Part shown: piece by piece, positions 12,801 to 25,781 of the stretch
Layout: each line of letters starts with the position of its first letter
Numbering within the stretch: position 1 is the stretch's first letter
NCBI GenBank assembly: GCA_030765065.1
Contig: CM060976.1
Span: 63,404,971-63,468,970, forward strand
Origin: Deroplatys truncata
Taxonomy: Eukaryota > Arthropoda > Insecta > Mantodea > Mantidae
Length of the DNA: 64,000 nucleotides
Direction of reading: 5' to 3'
The notes under the pieces: model-generated
Databases searched by the model: none
What the model was told of the DNA's origin: nothing
The model's input: the letters and a program-made list of their open reading frames with translations, nothing else
Program-made: the position numbers and the translations under genes

Positions 12801-13673
12801 TAATAACAAGAAGTAGATGAAAAATGTGATGTGTTATACTCGCATGACCTTCTCTACTCCTGTAAAACTCTGCGTGTGCGTGTGTGCGTGCGGGTGCTAG
12901 TGTGTGTGCGTGTGCTTGTGCGTGTGCGTGTGTGTGTGTGTGTGTTTTTTTTAAAAAAAGAGTAGAGAAGGTATTGGAAATAATCGTTGTTTCACACAGT
13001 TCGTGTGTAGGACAAGTAGAATCGGATCAAAAAACTCAATGCCATAGCGAGGATTTGAACCATGGATCTTCTGGTATCTATCTGCTTGCTGTAACCAACT
13101 GAGTTATCACGGCAACATGGCATCACCTGTCAATGTAAGTCAGTTGTGGAATTTAATATGCTGGCATTTGCCGTGATAGCTTAGTAAGAGCAATCAGAAG
13201 AAACAGGAAGATCCGTTGTTAAAATCCCTGCAATGGCATTGAATTTTTAAACATGAGTATACCTTTCCAAGCTTTATGTGTAATAACAACAAGTAGATGA
13301 AAAATGTGATGTGTTATACTCGCATGACCTTATCTACTCCTGTAAAACTCTGCGTGTGCGTGTGCGTGCGGGTGCTAGTGTGTGTGTGCGTGCGTGCGTG
13401 CGTGCGCGTGCGAGTGCGCGTGCGCGTGCGCGTGCATGTGCGTGTGCGTGTGCGTGTGTGTGTGTGTGGTTTTTTTTTTTAAAAAGAGTAGAGAAGGTAT
13501 TGGAAATAATTGTTCTTTCACACAGTTCGTGTGTAGGACAAGTAGAATCGGATCAAAAAACTCAAGGCCATAGCGAGGATTTGAACCATGGATCTTCTGG
13601 TTTCTATCTGCTTGCTGTAACCAACTGAGCTATCACGGCAACATGGCATTAGCTGTCAATGTAAGTCAGTTGA
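6844..13673. repeat. 14-monomer higher-order repeat, copy 2 (6.83 kb)
   Basis: Monomers start at 6844, 7323, 7792, 8274, 8751, 9243, 9719, 10198, 10761, 11242, 11717, 12187, 12668 and 13148, matching copy 1 one to one. Offsets drift only from 6843 to 6835 to 6838, and the steps fall at GT-core length changes. Scattered single-base differences were seen (for example CAACATGAG at 1060 against CAGCATGAG near 7893, and GGACAAG near 1303 against GGAGAAG near 8137). One monomer, 11717-12186, carries a block of differences (see its own entry). The repeat stops being collinear at 13,674, where an alpha-type monomer follows instead of a third copy. Confidence 0.93.
11870..12050. repeat. Conversion-like patch in HOR copy 2, monomer 11
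   Basis: Here copy 2 departs from copy 1 (about 5035-5200) over roughly 180 bp, while both sides remain matched. The patch carries ATACTAACATGACC in place of ATCCTCGCATGACC, then TCTTGTAACACTCAGCG, GTTTGTGTGTGCG, and a short T6A7 tract. The same uncommon combination occurs in the monomer starting at 15,093 (about 15,260-15,390). A short non-reciprocal transfer between non-adjacent monomers is the simplest reading; a double crossover is the alternative. The ends are approximate because they lie in shared sequence. Confidence 0.75.
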
Positions 13674-14860
13674 GGAATTTAATATGCTGGCATTTGCCGT
13701 GATAGCTTAGTAAGAGCAATCAGAATAAATAGGAAGATCCATTGTTAAAATCCCTGCAATGGCATTGAAGTTTTCAACATGAGTATACCTTTCCAAGCTT
13801 TATCTGTAATAACAAGAAGTAGATGAAAACTGTGATGTGTTATACTCGCATGACCTTCTCTACTCCTGTAAAACTCTGTGTGTGCGTGTGCGTGCGCGTG
13901 TGCGTGTGCGTGCGTGTGCGTGTGCGTGTGGGCGTGTGTGTGTTTTTTTTTTAAAAAAGAGTAGAGAAGGTATTGGAAATAATCGTTCTTTCACACAGTT
14001 CGTGTGTAGGACAAGTAGAATCGGATCAAAAAACTCAATGCCATAGCGAGGATTTGAACCATGAATCTTCTGGTTTCTATCTGCTTGCTGTAACCAAGTG
14101 AGCTATCACGGCAACATGGCATTGGCTGTCAATGTAAGTCAGTTGTGGAATTCAATATGCTGGCATTTGCCGTGATAGCTTAGTAAGAGCAATCAGAAGA
14201 AACAGGAAGATCCGTTGTTAAAATCCCTGCAATGGCATTGAGTTTTTCAACACGAGTATACCTTTCCAAGCTTTATGTGTAATAACAAGAAGTAGATGAG
14301 AAATGTGATGTGTTATACTCGCATGACCTTCTCTACTCCTGTAAAACTCTGTGTGTTCGTGTGCGTGCGCGTGCGCGTGTGCGTGTGCGTGTGCGTGTGC
14401 GTGTGGGTGTGTGTGTTTTTTTTTAAAAAGAGTAGAGAAGGTATTGGAAATAATCGTTGTTTCACACAGTTCGTGTGTAGGACAAGTAGAATCGGATCAA
14501 AAAACTCAATGCCATAGCGAGGATTTGAACCATGGATCTTCTGGTTTCTATCTGCTTGCTGCAACCAACTTAGCTATCACGGCAACATGGCATTGGCTGT
14601 CAATGTAAGTCAGTTGTGGAATTCAATATTGCTGGCATTTGCCGTGATAGCTTAGTAAGAGCAATCAGAAGAAACAGGAAGATCCGTTGTTAAAATCCCT
14701 GCAATGGCATTGAGTTTTTCAACATGAGTATACCTTTCCAAGCTTTATGTGTAATAACAAGAAGTAGATGAAAAATGTGATGTGTTATACTCGCATGACC
14801 TTCTCTACTCTTGTAAAACTCAGCGTGTGCGTGTATGCGTGCGGGTGCTATTGCGCGTGC

Positions 14861-14895
<35 letters not shown>

Positions 14896-17092
14896 TTAAA
14901 AAAGAGTAGAGAAGGTATTGGAAATAATCGTTGTTTCACACAGTTCGTGTGTAGGACAAGTAGAATCGGATAAAAAAAACTCAATGCCATAGCGAGGATT
15001 TGAACCAGGGATCTTCTGGTTTCTATCTGCTTCCTGTAACCAACTTAGCTATCACGGCAACATGGCATTAGCTGTCAATGTAAGTCAGTTGTGGAATTTA
15101 ATATGCTGGCATTTGCCGTGATAGCTTAGTAAGAGCAATCAGAAGAAACAAGAAAATCCGTTGTTAAAATCCCTGCAATGGCATTGAGTTTTTCAACATG
15201 AGTATACCTTTCCAAGCTTTATGTGTAATAACAAGAAGTAGATGAAAAATGTGATGTGTTATACTAACATGACCTTCTCTACTCTTGTAACACTCAGCGT
15301 GTTTGTGTGTGCGTGCGGGTGCTAGTGTGTGTGCGTGTGCTTGTGCGTGTGCGTGTGTGTGTTTTTTAAAAAAAGAGTAGAGAAGGTATTGGAAATAATC
15401 GTTCTTTCACACAGTTCGTGTGTAGGTCAAGTAGAATCGGATCAAAAAACTCAATGCCATAGCGAGGATTTGAACCATGGATCTTCTGGTTTCTATCTGC
15501 TTGCTGTAACCAAATGAGTTATCACGGCAACATGGCATTAGCTGCCAATGTAAGTCAGTTGTGGAATTTAATATGCTGGCATTTGCCGTGATAGCTTAGT
15601 AAGAGCAATCAGAAGAAACAGGAAGATCCGTTGTTAAAATCCCTGCAATGGCATTGAATTTTTCAACATGAGTATACCTTTCCAAGCTTTATGTGTAATA
15701 ACAACAAGTAGATGAAAAATGTGATGTGTTGTACTCGCATGACCCTATCTACACCTGTAAAACTCTGCGTGTGCGTGTGCGTGCGGGTGCTAGTGTGTGC
15801 GTGTGTGCGTGTGTGTGTGCGTGCGTGCGTGCCAGCGTGCGTGCGTGGGTGCGTGCATGCGTGCGTGCGTGCATGCGTGCGTGCGTGCGTGGTTTTTTTT
15901 TTTTTAAAAAGAGTAGAGAAGGTATTGGAAATAATTGTTCTTTCACACAGTTCGTGTGTAGGACAAGTAGAATCGGATCAAAAAACTCAATGCCATAGCG
16001 AGGATTTGAACCATGGATCTTCTGGTTTCTATCTGCTTGCTGTAACCAACTGAGCTATCACGGCAACATGGCATTAGCTGTCAATGTAAGTCAGTTGAGG
16101 AATTTAATATGCTGGCATTTGCCGTGATAGCTTAGTAAGAGCAATCAGAATAAATAGGAAGATCCATTGTTAAAATCCCTGCAATGGCATTGAAGTTTTC
16201 AACATGAGTATACCTTTCCAAGCTTTATCTGTAATAACAAGAAGTAGATGAAAACTGTGATGTGTTATACTCGCATGACCTTCTCTACTCCTGTAAAACT
16301 CTGTGTGTGTGCGTGTGCGTGCGCGTGCGCGTGTGCGTGTGCGGGCGTGTGCGTGTGCGTGTGGGCGTGTGTGTGTTTTTTTTTTAAAAAAGAGTAGAGA
16401 AGGTATTGGAAATAATCGTTCTTTCACACAGTTCGTGTGTAGGACAAGTAGAATCGGATCTAAAAACTCAATGCCATAGCGAGGATTTGAACCATGGATC
16501 TTCTGGTTTCTATCTGTTTGCTGTAACCAACTGAGTTATCACGGCAACATGGCATTAGCTGTCAATGTAAGTCAGTTGTGGAATTTAATATGCTGGCATT
16601 TGCCGTGATAGCTTAGTAAGAGCAATCAGAAGAAACAGGAAGATCCGTTGTTAAAATCCCTGCAATGGCATTGAATTTTTCAACATGAGTATACCTTTCC
16701 AAGCTTTATGTGTAATAACAAGTAGATGAAAAATGTGATGAGTTATACTCGCATGACCTTATCTATACCTGTAAAACTCTGCGTGTGCGTGTGCGTGCGG
16801 GTGCTAGTGTGTGTGTGTGTGTGTGTGCGTGTGTGCGTATGTGTGTGCGTGCGTGCGTGCGTGCCAGCGTGCGTGCGTGCGTGCGTGGTTTTTTTTTTTA
16901 AAAAGAGTAGAGAAGGTATTGGAAATAATTGTTCTTTCACACAGTTCGTGTGTAGGACAAGTAGAATCGGATCAAAAAACTCAATGCCATAGCGAGGATT
17001 TGAACCATGGATATTCTGGTTTCTATCTGCTTGCTGTAACCAACTGAGCTATCACGGCAACATGGCATTAGCTGTCAATGTAAGTCAGTTGA
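13674..17092. repeat. Type A block: a 5-monomer unit followed by a 2-monomer unit
   Basis: Monomers start at 13674 (alpha), 14147, 14618, 15093, 15563 (delta), 16099 (alpha) and 16580 (delta). Alpha monomers are marked by TTGAGGAATTT at the start and AATAAATAGGAAGATCCATTG in the plus element. Gamma monomers begin GGAATTCAATATGC. Delta monomers have a (GCGT)n core interrupted by CCAG. Alpha-to-alpha spacings are 2425 and 994 bp, i.e. an expanded and a contracted form of the 1.92-kb HOR to the right. The monomer at 14618 has a one-base insertion (CAATATTGCTGG). Confidence 0.85.
15777..15905. repeat. Delta-type (GCGT)n core interrupted by CCAG
   Basis: A GCGTGCGT tetranucleotide array with a single CCAG interruption at 15,832. 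The same interruption sits in the delta cores near 16,863, 20,683, 22,630, 24,546, 25,548, 27,962 and 29,914, but not in the delta monomer starting 18,513. It is a shared-ancestry marker for delta monomers and shows that the tetranucleotide expansion happened inside one monomer lineage before the 1.92-kb HOR was amplified. Confidence 0.85.
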
Positions 17093-20000
17093 GGAATTTA
17101 ATATGCTGGCATTTGCCGTGATAGCTTAGTAAGAGCAATCAGAATAAATAGGAAGATCCATTGTTAAATTCCCTGCAATGGCATTGAAGTTTTCAACATG
17201 AGTATACCTTTCCAAGCTTTATCTGTAATAACAAGAAGTAGATGAAAACTGTGATGTGTTATACTCGCATGATCTTCTCTACTCCTGTAAAACTCTGTGT
17301 GTGTGCGTGTGCGTGCGCGTGCGCGTGTGCGTGTGCGTGTGGGCGTGTGTGTGTTTTTTCTTTTAAAAGAGTAGAGAAGGTATTGGAAATAATCGTTCTT
17401 TCACACAGTTCGTGTGTAGGACAAGTAGGATCGGATCAAAAAACTCAATGCCATAGCGAGGATTTGAACCATGGATCTTCTGGTTTCTATCTGCTTGCTG
17501 TAGCCAAATGAGCTGTCACGGCAACATGGCATTAGCTGTCAATGTAAGTCAGTTTTGGAATTTAATATGCTGGCATTTGCCGTGATAGCTTAGTAAGAGC
17601 AATCAGAAGAAACAGGAAGATCCGTTGTTAAAATCCCTGCAATGGCATTGAATTTTTCAACATGAGTATACCTTTCCAAGCTTTATGTGTAATAACAAGA
17701 AGTAGATGAAAAATGTGATGTGTTATACTCGCATGACCTTCTCTACTCTTGTAAAACTCAGCGTGTGCGTGTGTGCGTGCGGGTGCTAGTGCGCGTGCTT
17801 GTGTGTGAGTGTGTGTGCGTGTGTGCGTGCGTGTGTGTGTGTTTTTTAAAAAAGAGTAGAGAAGGTATTGGAAATAATCGTTCTTTCACACAGTTCGTGT
17901 GTAGGACAAGTAGAATCGGATCAAAAAACTCAATGCCATAGTGAGGATTTGAACCATGGATCTTCTGGTTTCTATCTGCTTGCTGTAACCAACTGAGCTA
18001 TCACGGCAACATGGCATTGGCTGTCAATGTAAGTCAGTTGTGGAATTCAATATGCTGGCATTTGCCGTGATAGCTTAGTAAGAGCAATTAGAAGAAACAG
18101 GAAGATCCGTTGTTAAAATCCCTGCAATGGCATTGAGTTTTTCAACATGAGTATACCTTTCCAAGCTTTATGTGTAATAACAAGAAGTAGATGAAAAATG
18201 TGATGTGTTATACTCGCATGACCTTCTCTACTCCTGTAAAACTCTGCATGTGCGTGTGTGCGTGCGGGTGCTAGTGTGTGTGCGTGTGCGTGTGCGTGTG
18301 CGTGTGTGTGTTTTTTAAAAAAAAGAGTAGAGAAGGTATAGGAAATAATCGTTCTTACACACAGTTCGTGTGTAGGACAAGTAGAATCGGATCAAAAAAC
18401 TCAATGCCATAGCGAGGATTTGAACCATGGATCTTCTGGTTTCTATCTGCTTGCTGTAACCAACTGAGCTATCACGGCAACATGGCATTAGCTGTCAATG
18501 TAAGTCAGTTGTGGAATTTAATATGCTGGCATTTGCAGTGATAGCTTAGTAAGAGCAATCAGAAGAAACAGGAAGATCCGTTGTTAAAATCCCTGCAATG
18601 GCATTGAATTTTTAAACATGAGTATACCTTTCCAAGCTTTATGTGTAATAACAAGTAGATGAAAAATGTGATGAGTTATACTCGCATGACCTTATCTATA
18701 CCTGTAAAACTCTGCGTGTGCGTGTGCGTGCGGGTGCTAGTGTGTGTGTGTGTGTGTGTGTGCGTGTGTGCGTATGTGTGTGCGTGCGTGCGTGCGTGCG
18801 TGGTTTTTTTTTTTAAAAAGAGTAGAGAAGGTATTGGAAATAATTGTTCTTTCACACAGTTCGTGTGTAGGACAAGTAGAATCGGATCAAAAAACTCAAT
18901 GCCATAGCGAGGATTTGAACCATGGATATTCTGGTTTCTATCTGCTTGCTGTAACCAACTGAGCTATCACGGCAACATGGCATTAGCTGTCAATGTAAGT
19001 CAGTTGAGGAATTTAATATGCTGGCATTTGCCGTGATAGCTTAGTAAGAGCAATCAGAATAAATAGGAAGATCCATTGTTAAAATCCCTGCAATGGCATT
19101 GAAGTTTTCAACATGAGTATACCTTTCCAAGCTTTATCTGTAATAACAAGAAGTAGATGAAAACTGTGATGTGTTATACTCGCATGACCTTCTCTACTCC
19201 TGTAAAACTCTGTGTGTGCGCGTGTGCGTGTGCGTGCGTGTGCGTGTGCGTGTGGGCGTGTGTGTGTTTTTTTTTAAAAAAGAGTAGAGAAGGTATTGGA
19301 AATTATCGTTCTTTCACACAGTTCGTGTGTAGGACAAGTAGGATCGGATCAAAAAACTCAGTGCCATAGCGAGGATTTGAACCATGGATCTTCTGGTTTC
19401 TATCTGCTTGCTGTAGCCAACTGAGCTGTCACGGCAACATGGCATTAGCTGTCAATGTAAGTCAGTTTTGGAATTTAATATGCTGGCATTTGCCGTGATA
19501 GCTTAGTAAGAGCAATCAGAAGAAACAGGAAGATCCGTTGTTAAAATCCCTGCAATGGCATTGAATTTTTCAACATGAGTATACCTTTCCAAGCTTTATG
19601 TGTAATAACAAGAAGTAGATGAAAAATGTGATGTGTTATACTCGCATGACCTTCTCTACTCTTGTAAAACTCAGCGTGTGCGTGTGTGCGTGCGGGTGCT
19701 AGTGCGCGTGCTTGTGTGTGAGTGTGTGTGTGTGCGTGTGTGTGTGTGTTTTTTAAAAAAGAGTAGAGAAGGTATTGGAAATAATCGTTCTTTCACACTG
19801 TTCGTGTGTAGGACAAGTAGAATCGGATCAAAAAACTCAATGCCGTAGCGAGGATTTGAACCATGGATCTTCTGGTTTCTATCTGCTTGCTGTAACCAAC
19901 TGAGCTATCACGGCAACATGGCATTGGCTGTCAATGTAAGTCAGTTGTGGAATTCAATATGCTGGCATTTGCCGTGATAGCTTAGTAAGAGCAATCAGAA

Positions 20001-23000
20001 GAAACAGGAAGATCCGTTATTGAAATCCCTGCAATGGCATTGAGTTTTTCAACATGAGTATACCTTTCCAAGCTTTATGTGTAATAACAAGAAGTAGATG
20101 AAAAATGTGATGTGTTATACTCGCATGACTTTCTCTACTCCTGTAAAACTCTGCGTGTGCGTGTGTGCGTGCGGGTGCTAGTGTGTGTGCGTGTGCGTGT
20201 GCGTGTGTGTGTTTTTTAGAAAAAGAGTAGAGAAGATATTGGAAATAATCGTTCTTTTACACAGTTCGTGTGTAGGACAAGTAGAATCGGATCAAAAAAC
20301 TCAATGCCATAGCGAGGATTTGAACCATGGATCTTCTGGTTTCTATCTGCTTGCTGTAACCAACTGAGTTATCACGGCAACATGGCATTAGCTGTCAATG
20401 TAAGTCAGTTGTGGAATTTAATATGCTGGCATTTGCCGTGATAGCTTAGTAAGAGCAATCAGAAGAAACAGGAAGATCCGTTGTTAAAATTCCTGCAATG
20501 GCATTGAATTTTTCAACATGAGTATACCTTTCCAAGCTTTATGTGTAATAACAACAAGTAGATGAAAAATGTGATGTGTTATACTCGCATGACCCTATCT
20601 ACACCTGTAAAACTCTGCGTGTGCGTGTGTGTGCGGGTGCTAGTGTGTGTGTGTGCGTGTGTGTGTGCGTGCGTGCGTGCGTGCCAGCGTGCGTGCGTGC
20701 GTGCATGCGTGCGTGCGTGGTTTTTTTTTTTTAAAAAGAGTAGAGAAGGTATTGGAAATAATTGTTCTTTCACACAGTCCGTGTGTAGGACAAGTAGAAT
20801 CGGATCAAAAAACTCAATGCCATAGCGAGGATTTGAACCATGGACCTTCTGGTTTCTATCTGCTTGCTGTAACCAACTGAGCTATCACGGCAACATGGCA
20901 TTAGCTGTCAATGTAAGTCAGTTGAGGAATTTAATATGCTGGCATTTGCCGTGATAGCTTAGTAAGAGCAATCAGAATAAATAGGAAGATCCATTGTTAA
21001 AATCCCTGCAATGGCATTGAAGTTTTCAACATGAGTATACCTTTCCAAGCTTTATCTGTAATAACAAGAAGTAGATGAAAACTGTGATGTGTTATACTCG
21101 CATGACCTTCTCTACTCCTGTAAAACTCTGTGTGTGTGCGTGTGCGTGCGCGTGCGCGTGTGCGTGTGCGTGTGGGCGTGTGTGTGTTTTTTTTTTAAAA
21201 AGAGTAGAGAAGGTATTGGAAATAATCGTTCTTTCACACAGTTCGTGTGTAGGACAAGTAGGATCGGATCAAAAAACTCAGTGCCATAGCGAGGATTTGA
21301 ACCATGGATCTTCTGGTTTCTATCTGCTTGCTGTAGTCAACTGAGCTGTCACGGCAACATGGCATTAGCTGTCAATGTAAGTCAGTTTTGGAATTTAATA
21401 TGCTGGCATTTGCCGTGATAGCTTAGTAAGAGCAATCAGAAGAAACAGGAAGATCCGTTGTTAAAATCCCTGCAATGGCATTGAATTTTTCAACATGAGT
21501 ATACCTTTCCAAGCTTTATGTGTAATAACAAGAAGTAGATGAAAAATGTGATGTGTTATACTCGCATGACCTTCTCTACTCTTGTAAAACTCAGCGTGTG
21601 CGTGTGTGCGTGCGGGTGCTAGTGCGCGTGCTTGTGTGTGAGTGTGTGTGCGTGTGTGTGTGCGTGTGTGTGTGTGTTTTTTTAAAAAGAGTAGAGAAGG
21701 TATTGGAAATAATCGTTCTTTCACACAGTTCGTGTGTAGGACAAGTAGAATCGGATCAAAAAACTCAATGCCATAGCGAGGATTTGAACCATGGATCTTC
21801 TGGTTTCTATCTGCTTGCTGTAACCAACTGAGCTATCACGGCAACATGGCATTGGCTGTCAATGTAAGTCAGTTGTGGAATTCAATATGCTGGCATTTGC
21901 CGTGATAGCTTAGTAAGAGCAATCAGAAGAAACAGGAAGATCCGTTGTTAAAATCCCTGCAATGGCATTGAGTTTTTCAACATGAGTATACCTTTCCAAG
22001 CTTTATGTGTAATAACAAGAAGTAGATGAAAAATGTGATGTGTTATACTCGCATGACCTTCTCTACTCCTGTAAAACTCTGCATGTGCGTGTGTGCGTGC
22101 GGGTGCTAGTGTGTGTGCGTGTGCGTGTGCGTGTGCGTGTGTGTGTTTTTTAAAAAAAAGAGTAGAGAAGGTATTGGAAATAATCGTTCTTTCACACAGT
22201 TCGTGTGTAGGACAAGTAGAATCGGATCAAAAAACTCAATGCCATAGCGAGGATTTGAACCATGGATCTTCTGGTTTCTATCTGCTTGCTGTAACCAACT
22301 GAGCTATCACGGCAACATGGCATTAGCTGTCAATGTAAGTCAGTTGTGGAATTTAATATGCTGGCATTTGCCGTGATAGCTTAGTAAGAGCAATCAGAAG
22401 AAACAGGAAGATCCGTTGTTAAAATCCCTGCAATGGCATTGAATTTTTAAACATGAGTATACCTTTCCAAGCTTTATGTGTAATAACAAGTAGATGAAAA
22501 ATGTGATGAGTTATACTCGCATGACCTTATCTATACTTGTAAAACTCTGCGTGTGCGTGTGCGTGCGGGTGCTAGTGTGTGTGTGTGTGCGTGTGTGCGT
22601 ATGTGTGTGCGTGCGTGCGTGCGTGCGTGCCAGCGTGCGTGCGTGCGTGCGTGTTTTTTTTTTTTTTAAAAAGAGTAGAGAAGGTATTGGAAATAATTGT
22701 TCTTTCACACAGTTCGTGTGTAGGACAAGTAGAATCGGATCAAAAAACTCAATGCCATAGCGAGGATTTGAACCATGGATATTCTGGTTTCTATCTGCTT
22801 GCTGTAACCAACTGAGCTATCACGGCAACATGGCATTAGCTGTCAATGTAAGTCAGTTGAGGAATTTAATATGCTGGCATTTGCCGTGATAGCTTAGTAA
22901 GAGCAATCAGAATAAATAGGAAGATCCATTGTTAAAATCCCTGCAATGGCATTGAAGTTTTCAACATGAGTATACCTTTCCAAGCTTTATCTGTAATAAC

Positions 23001-24780
23001 AAGAAGTAGATGAAAACTGTGATGTGTTATACTCGCATGACCTTCTCTACTCCTGTAAAACTCTGTGTGTGCGCGTGTGCGTGTGCGTGCGTGTGCGTGT
23101 GCGTGTGGGCGTGTGTGTGTTTTTTTTTTTAAAAAAGAGTAGAGAAGGTATTGGAAATAATCGTTCTTTCACACAGTTCGTGTGTAGGACAAGTAGGATC
23201 GGATCAAAAAACTCAGTGCCATAGCGAGGATTTGAACCATGGATCTTCTGGTTTCTATCTGCTTGCTGTAGCCAACTGAGCTGTCACGGCAACATGGCAT
23301 TAGCTGTCAATGTAAGTCAGTTTTGGAATTTAATATGCTGGCATTTGCCGTGATAGCTTAGTAAGAGCAATCAGAAGAAACAGGAAGATCCGTTGTTAAA
23401 ATCCCTGCAATGGCATTGAATTTTTCAACATGAGTATACCTTTCCAAGCTTTATGTGTAATAACAAGAAGTAGATGAAAAATGTGATGTGTTATACTCGC
23501 ATGACCTTCTCTACTCTTGTAAAACTCAGCGTGTGCGTGTGTGCGTGCGGGTGCTAGTGCGCGTGCTTGTGTGTGAGTGTGTGTGCGTGTGTGTGTGTGC
23601 GTGTGTGTGTGTGTTTTTTAAAAAAGAGTAGAGAAGGTATTGGAAATAATCGTTCTTTCACACTGTTCGTGTGTAGGACAAGTAGAATCGGATCAAAAAA
23701 CTCAATGCCGTAGCGAGGATTTGAACCATGGATCTTCTGGTTTCTATCTGCTTGCTGTAACCAACTGAGCTATCACGGCAACATGGCATTGGCTGTCAAT
23801 GTAAGTCAGTTGTGGAATTCAATATGCTGGCATTTGCCGTGATAGCTTAGTAAGAGCAATCAGAAGAAACAGGAAGATCCGTTATTGAAATCCCTGCAAT
23901 GGCATTGAGTTTTTCAACATGAGTATACCTTTCCAAGCTTTATGTGTAATAACAAGAAGTAGATGAAAAATGTGATGTGTTATACTCGCATGACCTTCTC
24001 TACTCCTGTAAAACTCTGCGTGTGCGTGTGTGCGTGCGGGTGCTAGTGTGTGTGCGTGTGCGTGTGCGTGTGCGTGTGTGTGTTTTTTAAAAAAAAGAGT
24101 AGAGAAGGTATTGGAAATAATCGTTCTTTCACACAGTTCGTGTGTAGGACAAGTAGAATCGGATCTAAAAACTCAATGCCATAGCGAGGATTTGAACCAT
24201 GGATCTTCTGGTTTCTATCTGCTTGCTGTAACCAACTGAGTTATCACGGCAACATTGCATTAGCTGTCAATGTAAGGCAGTTGTGGAATTTAATATGCTG
24301 GCATTTGCCGTGATAGCTTAGTAAGAGCAATCAGAAGAAACAGGAAGATCCGTTGTTAAAATCCCTGCAATGGCATTGAATTTTTAAACATGAGTATACC
24401 TTTCCAAGCTTTATGTGTAATAACAAGTAGATGAAAAATGTGATGAGTTATACTCGCATGACCTTATCTATACCTGTAAAACTCTGCGTGTGCGTGTGCG
24501 TGCGGGTGCTAGTGTGTGTGTGTGTGTGTGCGTGTGTGCGTGCGTGCCAGCGTGCGTGCGTGCGTGCGTGCGTGGTTTTTTTTTTTTAAAAAGAGTAGAG
24601 AAGGTATTGGAAATAATTGTTCTTTCACACAGTTCGTGTGTAGGACAAGTAGAATCGGATCAAAAAACTCAATGCCATAGCGAGGATTTGAACCATGGAT
24701 GTTCTGGTTTCTATCTGCTTGCTGTAACCAACTGAGCTATCACGGCAACATGGCATTAGCTGTCAATGTAAGTCAGTTGA
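17093..24780. repeat. Four tandem copies of a 4-monomer higher-order repeat (about 1.92 kb each)
   Basis: Copies start at 17093, 19008, 20926 and 22861, with spacings of 1915, 1918, 1935 and 1920 bp. Each is alpha-beta-gamma-delta: monomer starts are 17093/17557/18042/18513, 19008/19470/19949/20413, 20926/21390/21877/22348 and 22861/23325/23814/24285. Beta monomers begin TTTTGGAATTT and carry GCGCGTGCTTGTGTGTGAG in the core. Gamma monomers begin GGAATTCAATATGC. Alpha monomers share CTGTAGCCAACTGAGCTGTC in the minus tRNA-like element of most copies. The copies differ mainly in GT-core lengths. Confidence 0.92.
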
Positions 24781-25781
24781 GGAATTTAATATGCTGGCAT
24801 TTGCCGTGATAGCTTAGTAAGAGCAATCAGAATAAATAGGAAGATCCATTGTCAAAATCCCTGCAATGGCATTGAAGTTTTCAACATGAGTATACCTTTC
24901 CAAGCGTTATCTGTAATAACAAGAAGTAGATGAAAACTGTGATGTGTTATACCCGCATGACCTTCTCTACTCCTGTAAAACTCTGTGTGTGTGCGTGTGC
25001 GTGCGCGTGCGCGTGTGCGTGTGCGTGCGTGTGCGTGTGCGTGTGCGTGTGGGCGTGTGTGTGTTTTTTTTTTAAAAAAGAGTAGAGAAGGTATTGGAAA
25101 TAATCGTTCTTTCACACAGTTCGTGTGTAGGACAAGTAGAATCGGATCAAAAAACGCAATGCCATAGTGAGGATTTGAACCATGGATCTTCTGGTTTCTA
25201 TCTGCTTGCTGTAACCAACTGAGCTATCACGGCAACATGGCATTGGCTGTCAATGTAAGTCAGTTGTGGAATTCAATATGCTGGCATTTGCCGTGATAGC
25301 TTAGTAAGAGCAATCAGAAGAAACAGGAAGATCCGTTGTTAAAATCCCTGCAATGGCATTGAGTTTTTCAACATGAGTATACCTTTCCAAGCTTTATGTG
25401 TAATGACAAGAAGTAGATGAAAAATGTGATGTGTTATACTCGCATGACCTTATCTATACCTGTAAAACTCTGCGTGTGCGTGTGCGTGTGCGTGCGGGTG
25501 CTAGTGTGTGTGTGTGTATGTGTGCGTGTGTGCGTATGTGTGTGCGTGCCAGCGTGCGTGCGTGCGTGCGTGCGTGGTTTTTTTTTTTAAAAAGAGTAGA
25601 GAAGGTATTGGAAATAATTGTTCTTTCACACAGTTCGTGTGTAGGACAAGTAGAATCGGATCAAAAAACTCAATGCCATAGCGAGGATTTGAACCATGGA
25701 TATTCTGGTTTCTATCTGCTTGCTGTAACCAACTGAGCTATCACGATAACATGGCATTAGCTGTCAATGTAAGTCAGTTGA
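24781..25781. repeat. Contracted 2-monomer unit made of recombinant monomers
   Basis: The alpha-to-alpha spacing falls to 1001 bp here. The first monomer (24781) starts as alpha, but its right end has the CATTGGCTGTC spacer usual for beta. The second (25268) starts as gamma (GGAATTCAATATGC) and carries a delta core ((GCGT)n with CCAG at 25,548). The pair looks like a 4-mer that lost material by unequal exchange within homologous monomers. Confidence 0.75.

Noticed and set aside
16800..16890. Telomeric or rDNA spacer repeat
   Set aside because: The G/T-rich tracts are GT and GCGT, not TTAGGG-like, and no rRNA sequence is present.
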